This document shows positions 1-8,619 of a DNA stretch of 64,000 bases, in pieces; within the stretch, counting starts at the first letter, position 1, and each line of letters opens with the position of its first letter. This DNA comes from CAADGV01 sp040290295 (GTDB lineage: Bacteria > Bacteroidota > Ignavibacteria > UBA10030 > UBA6906): positions 62,001 through 126,000 of the forward strand of contig PSMW01000001.1 in the NCBI GenBank assembly GCA_040290295.1. The letters run 5' to 3'. The notes under the pieces were generated by a model that ran no database searches, was not told the DNA's origin, and saw nothing but the letters and a program-made list of their open reading frames with translations. The translations under genes were made by a program, and so were the position numbers.

Positions 1-439
1 TTCGCCGGAAACATCCTACGATGCGATCCTCGAGGCTGAATAATCGCCCCTCACGTTTATTGTACTCGGGATAGATTGCCGCAATGCCTACGAGCGGCAT
101 TGCCTTCAGTTTCTGTCCCGCATTCAAATGACAATTGTTGCACGAAAGTGCGTTCGGTGCGAAGCGCGCTGCTTCCCGTAACGTGTTGGTGAACAGCTTG
201 AAGCCCCATCGAATCTGTTCCGTCAGTGGTGAGGAGTGTAATGAGGTATCGGTCAGGGGATTCATCGGCACATCCCACGCGGTCGTCATTGTTGCGCTTG
301 CGGGGATGAGCTGGTGTAGTGTCTCCGCGGTTCGCTGCGTGCGTTTCTTCTCGCCGCAGATTCCAGAAACCGTCGGAATGAAGATCAGGAGGCTGTAAAG
401 AACAAATCGAGTGAACATAGGCAAGAAGTGGTTCTTCAT
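1..439 (-). CDS. c-type cytochrome, TsdA/SoxA-like (partial, runs off left edge)
   Basis: I translated this by hand; 146 codons are visible and there is no stop before the window edge. The N-terminus is basic followed by a hydrophobic stretch, which reads as a signal peptide for periplasmic export. Near residue 100 there is a CNNCH haem-binding motif, followed by the segment typical of TsdA-type cytochromes (LNAGQK, PLVGIA, PEYNKREG, then DRIVGCF). In that family a second haem site follows, outside this window. The start at 439 overlaps the xdhB stop as ATGA, so it is translationally coupled to the xdh operon; an alternative ATG lies at 418. The natural inference is an electron carrier for the dehydrogenase, but TsdA relatives also act on thiosulfate, so the substrate is open. 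Confidence 0.75.
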   Translation of the reverse strand, partial: MKNHFLPMFTRFVLYSLLIFIPTVSGICGEKKRTQRTAETLHQLIPASATMTTAWDVPMNPLTDTSLHSSPLTEQIRWGFKLFTNTLREAARFAPNALSCNNCHLNAGQKLKAMPLVGIAAIYPEYNKREGRLFSLEDRIVGCFRR

Positions 440-2793
440 GAGGATGAAGGTATATGCGCAGCCTGCGTGCTTGACGCGGGTAGCGTGATGTGCTTCTGCA
501 TCCGCCGCAACTTGTTGGCGGAAAGTACGATCACTTCGTTGGTTGCAGGCAAGGAAAACTCCGGCTCGATCTCATGGTCGGCCGCTGCGGAGACGGCGTC
601 TTTGATCGCCAGCCACGTCGAAAGCGCGAGCATCAAGGGTGGTTCAGCGACGGCTTTGCTTTTACGGATAGTGTTCGGGTTCGGGACGTTTTCCAAAAGC
701 TGGACACGGAAGTCCCGCGGAATATCCTGCACGCTGGGAATCTTGTATGTATCCGGCGAGTGCGTCATCAACCGTCCCTTCTCGTCCCATTTGATCTCTT
801 CGGTTGTCACCCAGCCGTTGCCCTGAATATAGCCGCCCTCAACCTGTCCGATATCGATTTGAGGATTGAGTGAATCGCCGACATCGTGAAGGATGTCCGT
901 CCTCAGAATGGTATGACGGCCGGTGAGGAGATCGACGAGCACTTCCGTGCACGCCATCCCGAAAGCGTAATAGTGAAAGGGCTTGCCCCATCCTTTCTGC
1001 TTGTCCCACCCGATGTTCGGCGTGCGGTAGAACCCCGTTGCGCTCAAACTCACCTGTCGCAGATGCATCAAGGGCATCGCTTCCGCGAAGCCAATGGTGC
1101 GACCGGGATGCTCACTGTCGAAGATCGTATCGTTCTGAAAGACGATCGCTTCTGCACGCGTCGGATCGTGTGGATGCTGCTCGCTGAAGTGTGCAGCAAG
1201 CTCTGCGGCGATGCGTGACTTCAGCGTGTCTACGGCGTTCTTCACTGCCATCCCATTGAGGTCGGCGCCGGCAGATGCTGCCGTTGCAGACGTGTTCGGG
1301 ACTTTTGAAGTGTTGGTCGCGTTGACTTTGACCCGATCGAGACTCACGCCAAACTCTGCCGCAGCAACCTGTTGCATCTTGGTGTGCAGCCCTTGTCCCA
1401 TCTCCGTGCCACCGTGGTTGACGAGAATCGTCCCGTCCTTGTACACGTTCACGAGTGCACCCGCCTGATTGAGAAACGATGTGGTGAAAGAGATGCCAAA
1501 CTTCACTGGCGTGAGGGCAATGCCTTTCTTGACGAATTCATGCGTCGCGTTGAACTCTGTAGCAGCGGTTCTTCTGCGATGATAATCCGAAGAGGCGACC
1601 AGTTGCTCGTAGATACCATGAAGCCGGTTGTTTTCCACGGTCTGGCCATAGTGCGTGACGTTCCGATCCGCAATGCCGTAGAAATTCTTGCGCCGAATCT
1701 CGAGAGGGTCTTTGTGGAGGAAGCGAGCGATGCGATCGATGACGTTTTCGATGACTGCCATGCCTTGCGGTCCTCCGAAGCCACGGAAGGCGGTGTTCGA
1801 GGGGAGATTCGTTTTGCACACAGTTCCCACGACGTGCATGTGAGGAATGTAGTACGCGTTATCCACATGCAGCATTGCGCGCTCCATGATGGCGAACGAG
1901 AGGTCGGTGGCGCAGCCTCCGTCGCTGAACAGTTCGAACGTCGCGGCCATCAATATTCCCTCATCATCGAATCCAACATCGTAGCGGGAGAGGAAGCGGT
2001 GCCGCTTACCGGTCATGATCATGTCGTCGTCTCGGAACAGGCGAATCTTGAGGGGTCTGCGCGTGGCATGGCAGAGCAAGGCCGTCCAGCAGGCGGTATG
2101 ATTGGCTTGTGTCTCTTTTCCGCCGAACGCTCCGCCCATTCGGCGGACCTCGACCACAACATCGTGCTTCTTGATGCCGAGGAGCTCTGCGATCAGTGCT
2201 TGAGTTTCGGAAGGATGTTGCGTCGAGGAGAAGACGTTGATCTCGTTCCCTTCTCCCGGTATGCACAAACACACTTGCGATTCGAGATACCAATGTTCTT
2301 GCGCCCCGGTGCGAAGCTTACCTTGCAACCGGTGCGGCGCCGAGCGTAACGCATCATCGGGGTTGCCGCGCTGCATTGTGCGGGGAGGACCCAGAAAACT
2401 TCCTTTGGCTATGGCATCGTCGATGGTGAGGATGGGTTCGAGGGGTTCGAACTCGACGAGAATCTTGCGTTCCGCTTCACGGGCTTGCTCCTCCGTCTCC
2501 GCCGCAATCAAGAACATCGCCTGCCCAACGCAAACAACTTCGTGCTCGGCAAGACATGGTTCGTCCTTGACCACCGGACCCATTTGGTTGACGCCGGGAA
2601 TATCTCGAAACGAGAGTACGGCATGAACACCCGGCAAGCGGCGCGCAGTCGAAAGGTCGAACGAACGAATACGGGCATGAGCATGAGGTGAATACACCAC
2701 GCGGCCGACAAGCAGTTGGTCGTTGACAGGGATGTCGTCAACGTACACCGCTTCGCCGGTAACATGCTTCTCAGCAGATTCGTGGGGGATCAT
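436..2793 (-). CDS. xdhB: xanthine dehydrogenase, molybdopterin-binding large subunit
   Basis: 785 residues, the usual length for the separate XdhB subunit of bacterial two- or three-subunit enzymes. It opens with the family signature HESAEKHVTGEAVYVDDI and carries the cofactor loop GGAFGGKE. The glycine/serine-rich stretch near residue 500 (NTSATAASAG) and the conserved AVAEPPLMLA segment near the C-terminus, whose glutamate corresponds to the catalytic Glu of the family, are both present. It hydroxylates hypoxanthine and xanthine to urate using the molybdenum cofactor, passing electrons to XdhA. It lies 36 nt after a membrane-protein gene rather than directly after xdhA, which is unusual. 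Confidence 0.95.
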   Translation of the reverse strand: MIPHESAEKHVTGEAVYVDDIPVNDQLLVGRVVYSPHAHARIRSFDLSTARRLPGVHAVLSFRDIPGVNQMGPVVKDEPCLAEHEVVCVGQAMFLIAAETEEQAREAERKILVEFEPLEPILTIDDAIAKGSFLGPPRTMQRGNPDDALRSAPHRLQGKLRTGAQEHWYLESQVCLCIPGEGNEINVFSSTQHPSETQALIAELLGIKKHDVVVEVRRMGGAFGGKETQANHTACWTALLCHATRRPLKIRLFRDDDMIMTGKRHRFLSRYDVGFDDEGILMAATFELFSDGGCATDLSFAIMERAMLHVDNAYYIPHMHVVGTVCKTNLPSNTAFRGFGGPQGMAVIENVIDRIARFLHKDPLEIRRKNFYGIADRNVTHYGQTVENNRLHGIYEQLVASSDYHRRRTAATEFNATHEFVKKGIALTPVKFGISFTTSFLNQAGALVNVYKDGTILVNHGGTEMGQGLHTKMQQVAAAEFGVSLDRVKVNATNTSKVPNTSATAASAGADLNGMAVKNAVDTLKSRIAAELAAHFSEQHPHDPTRAEAIVFQNDTIFDSEHPGRTIGFAEAMPLMHLRQVSLSATGFYRTPNIGWDKQKGWGKPFHYYAFGMACTEVLVDLLTGRHTILRTDILHDVGDSLNPQIDIGQVEGGYIQGNGWVTTEEIKWDEKGRLMTHSPDTYKIPSVQDIPRDFRVQLLENVPNPNTIRKSKAVAEPPLMLALSTWLAIKDAVSAAADHEIEPEFSLPATNEVIVLSANKLRRMQKHITLPASSTQAAHIPSSS

Positions 2794-2829
2794 AGGTTTC
2801 TCGAAACGTTGCTCGTGAACAAATCCTCA

Positions 2830-3984
2830 TTACCATCCAAGTGACGCTCCACTCCCCACGTGGCGCTTGCCCGACTCGAAGGCGTGCACGGCGTCCTTCT
2901 GTACCGTGAACCGATCGTACAGCACAACGCCGTGAAGCGGCACTTCTTCGGGAAGTTGAAGCGGAACGGGGGCGAACGTAAAGCCTGTCTTCTTCGTCTT
3001 CAATACTTGAATAGCACCAATCGACAAAACCATCAGCGACAAACCAAGAATGATCAGCGCATGTTCGATCGGCAACGATTGGTTGTAGTATCGGAACGTG
3101 GCGAGCGAAAGCACTTCTGCCACAAGTCCCACGCGCAGCAATGCGCGATCTCGTTGCATCAAGCCAGCAAGAACGTACGCAAGAGGAACAGCGAACGTCG
3201 AGAGTGAACTTAGCGGCAGCAATTCGATGGGGGCTGAAGCAATCTCAAGCGCTCCCGGCTCCAAGAGGAAGTGAATGACGAATGTATTGCCGGCACCGTA
3301 GAACGTTACTAAGGCTGCCAAGCGGATCGTCTCGATGCACCGCCGCCATACTCGAAGCTGCTTTGCCATGTGTGTGCGACCCTGCAGCGCATACACCGCG
3401 GCTGAAAACAGCCCGAGCGTGAAGGGGAAAGAATATGGGTGCGTGTCGGCGAGGGAGGTGTAGAGCAACGTAAGCACACTCGTCCACGCGGCGAGCGCAC
3501 ACAGCCGATCAACATAGCGTATGGCTGTGATGGCGAAGAGCGGGACGGCGATGACTGAAGCAGCGAGCAGCACCGTGCTGTGGAAAGCAGGTGCGACAGC
3601 ATGTGCTCCACCGTAAATGATCGCTGAAACTCCGGCGTAGAGCGCAGCTTCTTCGATGCCGGCACGAAAGAGTTTCTTATATCGGATCAGCAATTCAAGC
3701 CCAACGATACACAATATTCCCGTTGCGAGGAAATGTTCCGGTGCCGGTTCTCCATCGACAGTGGGGGAAACCTGCACGAGGACAAAGAACAGCGCGGCGA
3801 TAGCGATGCATCCAAAGAGGAACAACGTTACCCGTTCGACCGTCCTCAGCACATGCAAGGGATTCGTGAACGCTGCTCGAATCGTTCGGAACTGTTCCAC
3901 CGAAATCAGCCGAAGCCGGGTGAATTGCTCCGCTTCCTGCGTGATGGAGTATGCCTCCAGCCAGTACGGATGATACGCCAGCAT
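2830..3984 (-). CDS. polytopic membrane protein of the xdh operon, DUF2157-like
   Basis: 384 residues with a soluble N-terminal helix (WLEAYSITQEAEQF, LISVEQFRTIRAAF) followed by about ten hydrophobic segments. The start at 3984 is well supported: the upstream stop and this start share bases as TAATG, and AAGGAGG lies directly before it. The layout of a short amphipathic head followed by a membrane bundle resembles its upstream neighbour and DUF2157 proteins, so the two may be distant paralogues. There is no catalytic motif I can recognise. It lies between xdhA and xdhB in a coupled operon, so a role in anchoring, transport or electron transfer linked to purine oxidation is inferred only from position. 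Confidence 0.7.
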   Translation of the reverse strand: MLAYHPYWLEAYSITQEAEQFTRLRLISVEQFRTIRAAFTNPLHVLRTVERVTLFLFGCIAIAALFFVLVQVSPTVDGEPAPEHFLATGILCIVGLELLIRYKKLFRAGIEEAALYAGVSAIIYGGAHAVAPAFHSTVLLAASVIAVPLFAITAIRYVDRLCALAAWTSVLTLLYTSLADTHPYSFPFTLGLFSAAVYALQGRTHMAKQLRVWRRCIETIRLAALVTFYGAGNTFVIHFLLEPGALEIASAPIELLPLSSLSTFAVPLAYVLAGLMQRDRALLRVGLVAEVLSLATFRYYNQSLPIEHALIILGLSLMVLSIGAIQVLKTKKTGFTFAPVPLQLPEEVPLHGVVLYDRFTVQKDAVHAFESGKRHVGSGASLGW

Positions 3985-4970
3985 TACGCCTCCTTGAAGG
4001 ATTTGCGGAACGAGAACAGTGCAACCATCACCGCGGCGCACGTGAGGATAATGTAGATCGTCTGCAATGTCGGTTCGGTGATGACACTGCTGACGACGAA
4101 CGCGATCCCCAGATAACAGTACACGAGCGTCGTGAGCAAGACGGAGAACGCGCGCGTCTTACGAGCGTACCAGACGCCCGCAGAGGTCAACAAGGCAAGG
4201 ATAAGGAAGAAAAGCACTTTCTCTTCTTCCGTCATCAAACCAGCAAGTGCCGCAATGTACATGAAGTGCGCCGCTGTGTGCATATACGTTGTCGTGAAGT
4301 GTCGATAGATGTTGAAGTACTGAAGACCTGCACCCACCACAACAAGCAACCCGCCATACGCGATGCCGACCGAAATAAGGTCGCCGCGCGGAATAAATCC
4401 CTGCATAATCCACGTCAGCGGAGCAACAGCGACGGCAATCGCAATCCCCATCCCCACCAATCCTACTGCCAGTGCACCCGTGAGGTTGTACCAATAAGCG
4501 ATAGGCACGCAGACGAGCGCTACAACAACACCAATCATTTCCCAAGCAGAGCCGAACGGCGCATAAGCATACTGCCAGTATCCGAGTGCGAAACCGAGCA
4601 CGAAGCCGCCGAGTGTCACGACGGCGTTTGCGATCTGCGCCGAGGGAAGATGTGTCAGCTGAGCGTTGGAAGATGGCTTTGCGGAGACGAACGCCGCTCC
4701 AGCAAGGATGAAGAGCAATGCGATCAGGACACGCTGGCCCGTTGTGTTGATCGTGTGACCACCGTACGCAACGATGCCGCCAATGAGCAGCATGATGCCT
4801 GCCCACAGCGTCCATTTGAGTTCGTCCCGCAGCGAAAAAACTTCGTTCGAACAGAGGCGTGCGATGCGCTCTCGCTGCACAGGAGTGATGAAATGGTGAC
4901 TGGCAAGATATTCCGCGATGTCGTTGGTTGTGCTGTCCATGACTTTGTAAGACTGCTCCTTGTTGTTCAT
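3984..4970 (-). CDS. DUF2157-like multi-spanning membrane protein of the xdh operon
   Basis: 328 residues. The N-terminal head (DIAEYLASHHFITPVQRERI) resembles the start of DUF2157 membrane proteins and is followed by roughly nine hydrophobic helices. The chosen start at 4970 overlaps the xdhA stop as ATGA; a second in-frame ATG at 4940 is possible. The open frame extends further upstream only inside xdhA. Function is unknown. Its strict coupling on both sides (xdhA before it, the second membrane gene after it) shows that the two are made together with the dehydrogenase. Confidence 0.75.
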   Translation of the reverse strand: MNNKEQSYKVMDSTTNDIAEYLASHHFITPVQRERIARLCSNEVFSLRDELKWTLWAGIMLLIGGIVAYGGHTINTTGQRVLIALLFILAGAAFVSAKPSSNAQLTHLPSAQIANAVVTLGGFVLGFALGYWQYAYAPFGSAWEMIGVVVALVCVPIAYWYNLTGALAVGLVGMGIAIAVAVAPLTWIMQGFIPRGDLISVGIAYGGLLVVVGAGLQYFNIYRHFTTTYMHTAAHFMYIAALAGLMTEEEKVLFFLILALLTSAGVWYARKTRAFSVLLTTLVYCYLGIAFVVSSVITEPTLQTIYIILTCAAVMVALFSFRKSFKEA

Positions 4971-6415
4971 CCATTCTGTCCGTCGGAGCCGGGCTGCGTT
5001 TCGCTCCAGAACTTCAGCAGCAAATTCTCCGCGGCGATCGTGCGGAACGCGGCGCTGCCCCGTACGTCCGTGAGCGGGGTGAACTCGCTGCCAACAACCT
5101 CCATCGCTTGTTCGACGGTCTCGCGCGACCATAGCTTGCCTTTGAGAAAGCGTTCGGCGTTCGATGAACGTTTCACTCGTTCCGCCATGCCTCCGTACGC
5201 AAGCACAACATCGTGAACTCTTCCGGCTTTGTCGAGGTTCAGACGAAATCCCGCGCTGACAGTCGAAATGTCGAGGTCTTTTCGCTTCGACACTTTGTAC
5301 CACTTGATAATCGTATGCGCTTCGGGCTTCGGTAGAACAATTGCCGTAATCAGCTCGTCCGGTTGACGAACCGTTTTGCGATAACCGATGATGAATTCAT
5401 CGAGGGGGATGGTGCGAGTGCGTTCGTGATTGTGCAAAACGACACTTGCGCGGTGGGGGATGAGCGCAGAGATCATGTCGCCGATGGGGGATGCCGAACC
5501 GAGATTCCCTCCGAGCGTTGCAAGGTTTCGGATTTGCAGCGATCCGAACACATTCATCGTCGCAACAAGCGCCGGGAACATCGATGCAAGCGACGCGCGC
5601 AGTTCGCTAAGCGTCACGCCTGCACCGATGCGAATCCGATCACCCTCATCAATCACGTGCTGCATCTCCACGACACGAGAGAGGTCGAGAACGACATGCA
5701 GCAGTTCATGTGCCTTCGTGACGCGTAAGGCAACATCGGTCGCTCCGCACAACACCACGGCATCGGGATGACTACGCTTGAACTCCAAGGCCTCACCCAG
5801 CGTCGTCGGTTGGAAATACGTTTGCTGTGCTGTCTGAAACGTTCCCGACGAGTGCGGTATCGAGCGAAGCAGCGAAACAATGGAGGCTTCGTGCTCGGTG
5901 AATGTATCCGCGTTGTCGTCAGCGCAGGCTTTCGCCGCGGCTTCGACGATGGGCCTGTAACCTGTACAGCGGCAGAGATTCCCGGTCAACGCGTCGTCGA
6001 TCTCTTGTCGCTCCGGGTGACGATGGTTTTTGTACAGGGCGAAGAGCGACATCACGATGCCTGGCGTGCAGAACCCGCATTGACTTCCTGCACAATCGAT
6101 CATTGCTTGTTGCACAGGATGGAGACGGTTGGCGCGCAAGTTCTCGACCGTAACGACGTGTCTGCCATGGATCATGGGCAGGAAGACCAGACAGGAATCT
6201 ACTGTTGTGTACCTGATCGTGTCGTTCGGTTGGCATTCACCCAGAACGATCGTGCACGCTCCGCAATCTCCTTCGGCGCAGCCTTCCTTCACGCCTTTGT
6301 GCGTCGGTAAATTACGCAAGTAATGCAGCAGTGTTGTGGTGGGCGTTACAGCTTTCGTACTGAAGCTCTCGGTGACCACTCTACCGTCAAGAACAAAACT
6401 GACTGACGAACGCAT
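4967..6415 (-). CDS. xdhA: xanthine dehydrogenase small subunit (2Fe-2S and FAD domains)
   Basis: 482 residues. Residues 1-165 hold both iron-sulfur domains: a plant-ferredoxin-type set (C46, C51, C54, C75) and the all-helical set (C113, C116, C148, C150, in QCGFCTPG and LCRCTGYRP). From about residue 190 the FAD-binding domain follows, with LCGATDVALRV and TLGGNLGSASPIGD. It takes electrons from the molybdenum site of XdhB to FAD and then to NAD or another acceptor. The start is supported by AAAGGAG at 6421-6427. First gene of the minus-strand operon, divergent from xdhC. Confidence 0.95.
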   Translation of the reverse strand: MRSSVSFVLDGRVVTESFSTKAVTPTTTLLHYLRNLPTHKGVKEGCAEGDCGACTIVLGECQPNDTIRYTTVDSCLVFLPMIHGRHVVTVENLRANRLHPVQQAMIDCAGSQCGFCTPGIVMSLFALYKNHRHPERQEIDDALTGNLCRCTGYRPIVEAAAKACADDNADTFTEHEASIVSLLRSIPHSSGTFQTAQQTYFQPTTLGEALEFKRSHPDAVVLCGATDVALRVTKAHELLHVVLDLSRVVEMQHVIDEGDRIRIGAGVTLSELRASLASMFPALVATMNVFGSLQIRNLATLGGNLGSASPIGDMISALIPHRASVVLHNHERTRTIPLDEFIIGYRKTVRQPDELITAIVLPKPEAHTIIKWYKVSKRKDLDISTVSAGFRLNLDKAGRVHDVVLAYGGMAERVKRSSNAERFLKGKLWSRETVEQAMEVVGSEFTPLTDVRGSAAFRTIAAENLLLKFWSETQPGSDGQNG

Positions 6416-6557
6416 CGTCGCTCCTTTAGGAAGGATGTTCGCGCTTCATTCGCGGTGGGGGAATCTCTTTGCGATTGGAAACTAAACAAAAACCTCGTTA
6501 CTATCAATTAGCACCGAACCAAGATCGGTAACGGGTTTCGATACGCACATCGTTCTG
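6416..6557. promoter_or_regulatory. divergent xdhA / xdhC intergenic promoter region
   Basis: 142 bp separates the two divergent xdh transcription units, so both promoters should lie here. On the plus strand TTGGAA at 6475-6480 and TACTAT at 6499-6504 with an 18-bp spacer make a plausible housekeeping promoter for xdhC. The stretch 6478-6495 is A-rich. I see no clear operator palindrome. Confidence 0.35.
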
Positions 6558-7514
6558 ATGAAGAAAGAGTTCTGGGAATTTCTCGCTCATCACCTTGCCG
6601 ACGGAACGCCGGCGGCGTTGCTCGCCGTCGTGGAAAGTCATGGCGCCTCGCCCGGGAAAGCGGGCTTTGCCATGGCGATCACTGCACGAGGCGATCGCAT
6701 CGGCACCATCGGTGGCGGCATCATGGAGGTGCAATGGGTCGAACGAGCAATTGCCGTCGCACGTGACCGGCACGCTCGCCCTCTCGTCAAGAGGGTGTTC
6801 CATTCACCCGACACGCAATTCGAGCCGTCGGGATTGATCTGCTCGGGCTGGCAGACGATTCTTCTGAAACGCCTGGAGCCTGATGCCGCGTCTGCAGCAA
6901 AAGCCATATGCACGGCATACGACGAACATCGCTCTGGGTTGCTGCGCGTGTCGCCATCCGAATTCTCCTTCGATCCGCAACGCCGTGGTAAACATGACGT
7001 GTCTTTCGTCTGGGGCGGCGAGCAAACGTGGACGCTCGAGCAGAATGTGGGTGTGCTGGATACCGTGTACGTGGTCGGCAGCGGGCATGTGGGCTTGGCG
7101 CTGACGCGTATCCTCTCGACGCTCGATATGCGCGTTGTTACCTTCGATGACCGAGAAGGTGTTGATACGTTCGTGAGGAACAGCTTCGCCGATCAAAAAA
7201 TCTGTTGCGCGTTCGGTGACATCGGCACCTGGATTGCCGGTAACGAGCGTGAGTATGTTGCCGTTGTGACGGCAGGGTACAAGAGCGACGAGGCTGCATT
7301 GCGCGCACTCGTCAACAAACATGTTCGGTATATCGGATTGATGGGCAGCGCAGCAAAAACGCGGCAGATCTTCGACGATTTGAGAAGCGAGGGGATAGAG
7401 GAAGAATTTCTACGCCGCATCCATACCCCCATTGGGTTGCCAATAGCGAGTCATACTCCTGCGGAGATCGCTGTGAGCATCACGGCAGAAATAATCAAGA
7501 TCAAGAACAGCTAA
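6558..7514 (+). CDS. xdhC: XdhC/CoxF-family molybdenum cofactor insertion factor
   Basis: 318 residues. The N-terminal XdhC_CoxI domain has the conserved GTIGGGIMEVQ signature near residue 55 and a cysteine near residue 93 (LICSGW). The C-terminal part is a Rossmann fold with VVGSGHVGLAL near residue 175. Family members bind the molybdenum cofactor, help its sulfuration and insert it into xanthine dehydrogenase. Its position divergent to xdhA fits that role. The start has no strong ribosome-binding site. The stop is only 3 nt before murB. Confidence 0.9.
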   Translation: MKKEFWEFLAHHLADGTPAALLAVVESHGASPGKAGFAMAITARGDRIGTIGGGIMEVQWVERAIAVARDRHARPLVKRVFHSPDTQFEPSGLICSGWQTILLKRLEPDAASAAKAICTAYDEHRSGLLRVSPSEFSFDPQRRGKHDVSFVWGGEQTWTLEQNVGVLDTVYVVGSGHVGLALTRILSTLDMRVVTFDDREGVDTFVRNSFADQKICCAFGDIGTWIAGNEREYVAVVTAGYKSDEAALRALVNKHVRYIGLMGSAAKTRQIFDDLRSEGIEEEFLRRIHTPIGLPIASHTPAEIAVSITAEIIKIKNS

Positions 7515-7517
7515 ACG

Positions 7518-8582
7518 ATGATCGACTTCAGAGAGGATGTGCCATTAGCTCCATACACCACCATCGGCTTGGGAGGGAGGGCGAAGTATTTTGTGGAATG
7601 CCGTTCGGTCGATGAAGTATGTGCGACGATCCGCGTGGCGGCAGAACAGGGCTCGCCGCTGCATGTTCTCGGCGGGGGGAGTAACACAATTTTTCGCGAT
7701 GAAGGATTCGATGGCGTCGTGTTGAAAACGGCAATGAAGGGATTGCATGTTCAGCGTGACGGTCGTGAAGTGACGGTGTCGATCGCTGCGGGTGAGGAAT
7801 GGGACGCGTTCGTTCGTTTTTGTGTAAGCAACGGACTCGCCGGTGTCGAGTGTCTTTCGGGCATCCCCGGCCTTGTCGGCGCTGCGCCGATGCAGAATAT
7901 CGGTGCATACGGCCAAGAGGTTGCCGAGACGATCGTCGACGTCATAGCACTCGATCGAAAGAAGTTGGAAGAAATGCGTTTTTCCAATGAGGAGTGCCGT
8001 TTCGATTATCGGCGCAGTCGTTTCAATATGGAGGATGCGAACGCGTTTGTTATCACGGAAGTCACCTTCCGCCTTCGCCCCGATGGCGAGGCAGCAGTCC
8101 GCTATCCCGAGCTTCAGCGGTACTTGCAGGCGCATGCGGGCATTGCATCCCTCAAGCCGGGCAGCGAGCAACTTTCGGCGGTACGTGAGGCGGTGCTCGC
8201 GCTACGCCGGAAGAAATCGATGGTGATCGACCCGGCCGATCCTCACTCGCGTTCCGTCGGGTCGTTCTTTAAAAATCCTCTTCTTTCGCACAGCGACTTG
8301 GAAGCTCTCAGAGCGCGGTGCCGTTCGCTGGGCATTGCGTCGCCACCCACATTTCCTTCCGAGGAACACATCAAAGTTCCGGCGGCGTGGTTGTTGGAGC
8401 AGGCAGGTTTCGTTAAAGGCTATCGAAAAGGTGGAGTCGGAGTTTCCGCACATCATGCACTTGCGTTGGTGAACTACGGCGGTAACACGCGCGAGCTTCT
8501 CGTCCTCGCCCAAGAAATTCAATCCACAGTCTTCGAGAAGTTCGGCATTCACCTCGAGCGCGAGCCTGTCATCGTTTCATGA
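7518..8582 (+). CDS. murB: UDP-N-acetylenolpyruvoylglucosamine reductase
   Basis: 354 residues, the size of type I MurB. The FAD-binding N-terminus has PLAPYTTIGLGGRA and the phosphate loop LGGGSNTIF. The middle has GIPGLVGAAPMQNIGAYGQE. The C-terminal domain holds GSFFKNP with the serine that acts as general acid, and a final catalytic-type glutamate lies in EREPVIV. It reduces the enolpyruvyl group to make UDP-MurNAc in cytoplasmic peptidoglycan synthesis. It follows xdhC after 3 nt and is probably cotranscribed with it, although the functions are unrelated. Confidence 0.95.
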   Translation: MIDFREDVPLAPYTTIGLGGRAKYFVECRSVDEVCATIRVAAEQGSPLHVLGGGSNTIFRDEGFDGVVLKTAMKGLHVQRDGREVTVSIAAGEEWDAFVRFCVSNGLAGVECLSGIPGLVGAAPMQNIGAYGQEVAETIVDVIALDRKKLEEMRFSNEECRFDYRRSRFNMEDANAFVITEVTFRLRPDGEAAVRYPELQRYLQAHAGIASLKPGSEQLSAVREAVLALRRKKSMVIDPADPHSRSVGSFFKNPLLSHSDLEALRARCRSLGIASPPTFPSEEHIKVPAAWLLEQAGFVKGYRKGGVGVSAHHALALVNYGGNTRELLVLAQEIQSTVFEKFGIHLEREPVIVS

Positions 8583-8619
8583 CGAGTATCCATCCCCAAA
8601 ACATTGTGAAAGGCAATCT

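Noticed and set aside
3984..5303. Longer form of the first DUF2157-like gene starting inside xdhA
   Set aside because: The upstream 111 codons are an off-frame reading of xdhA; the ATGA-coupled start at 4970 is sufficient.
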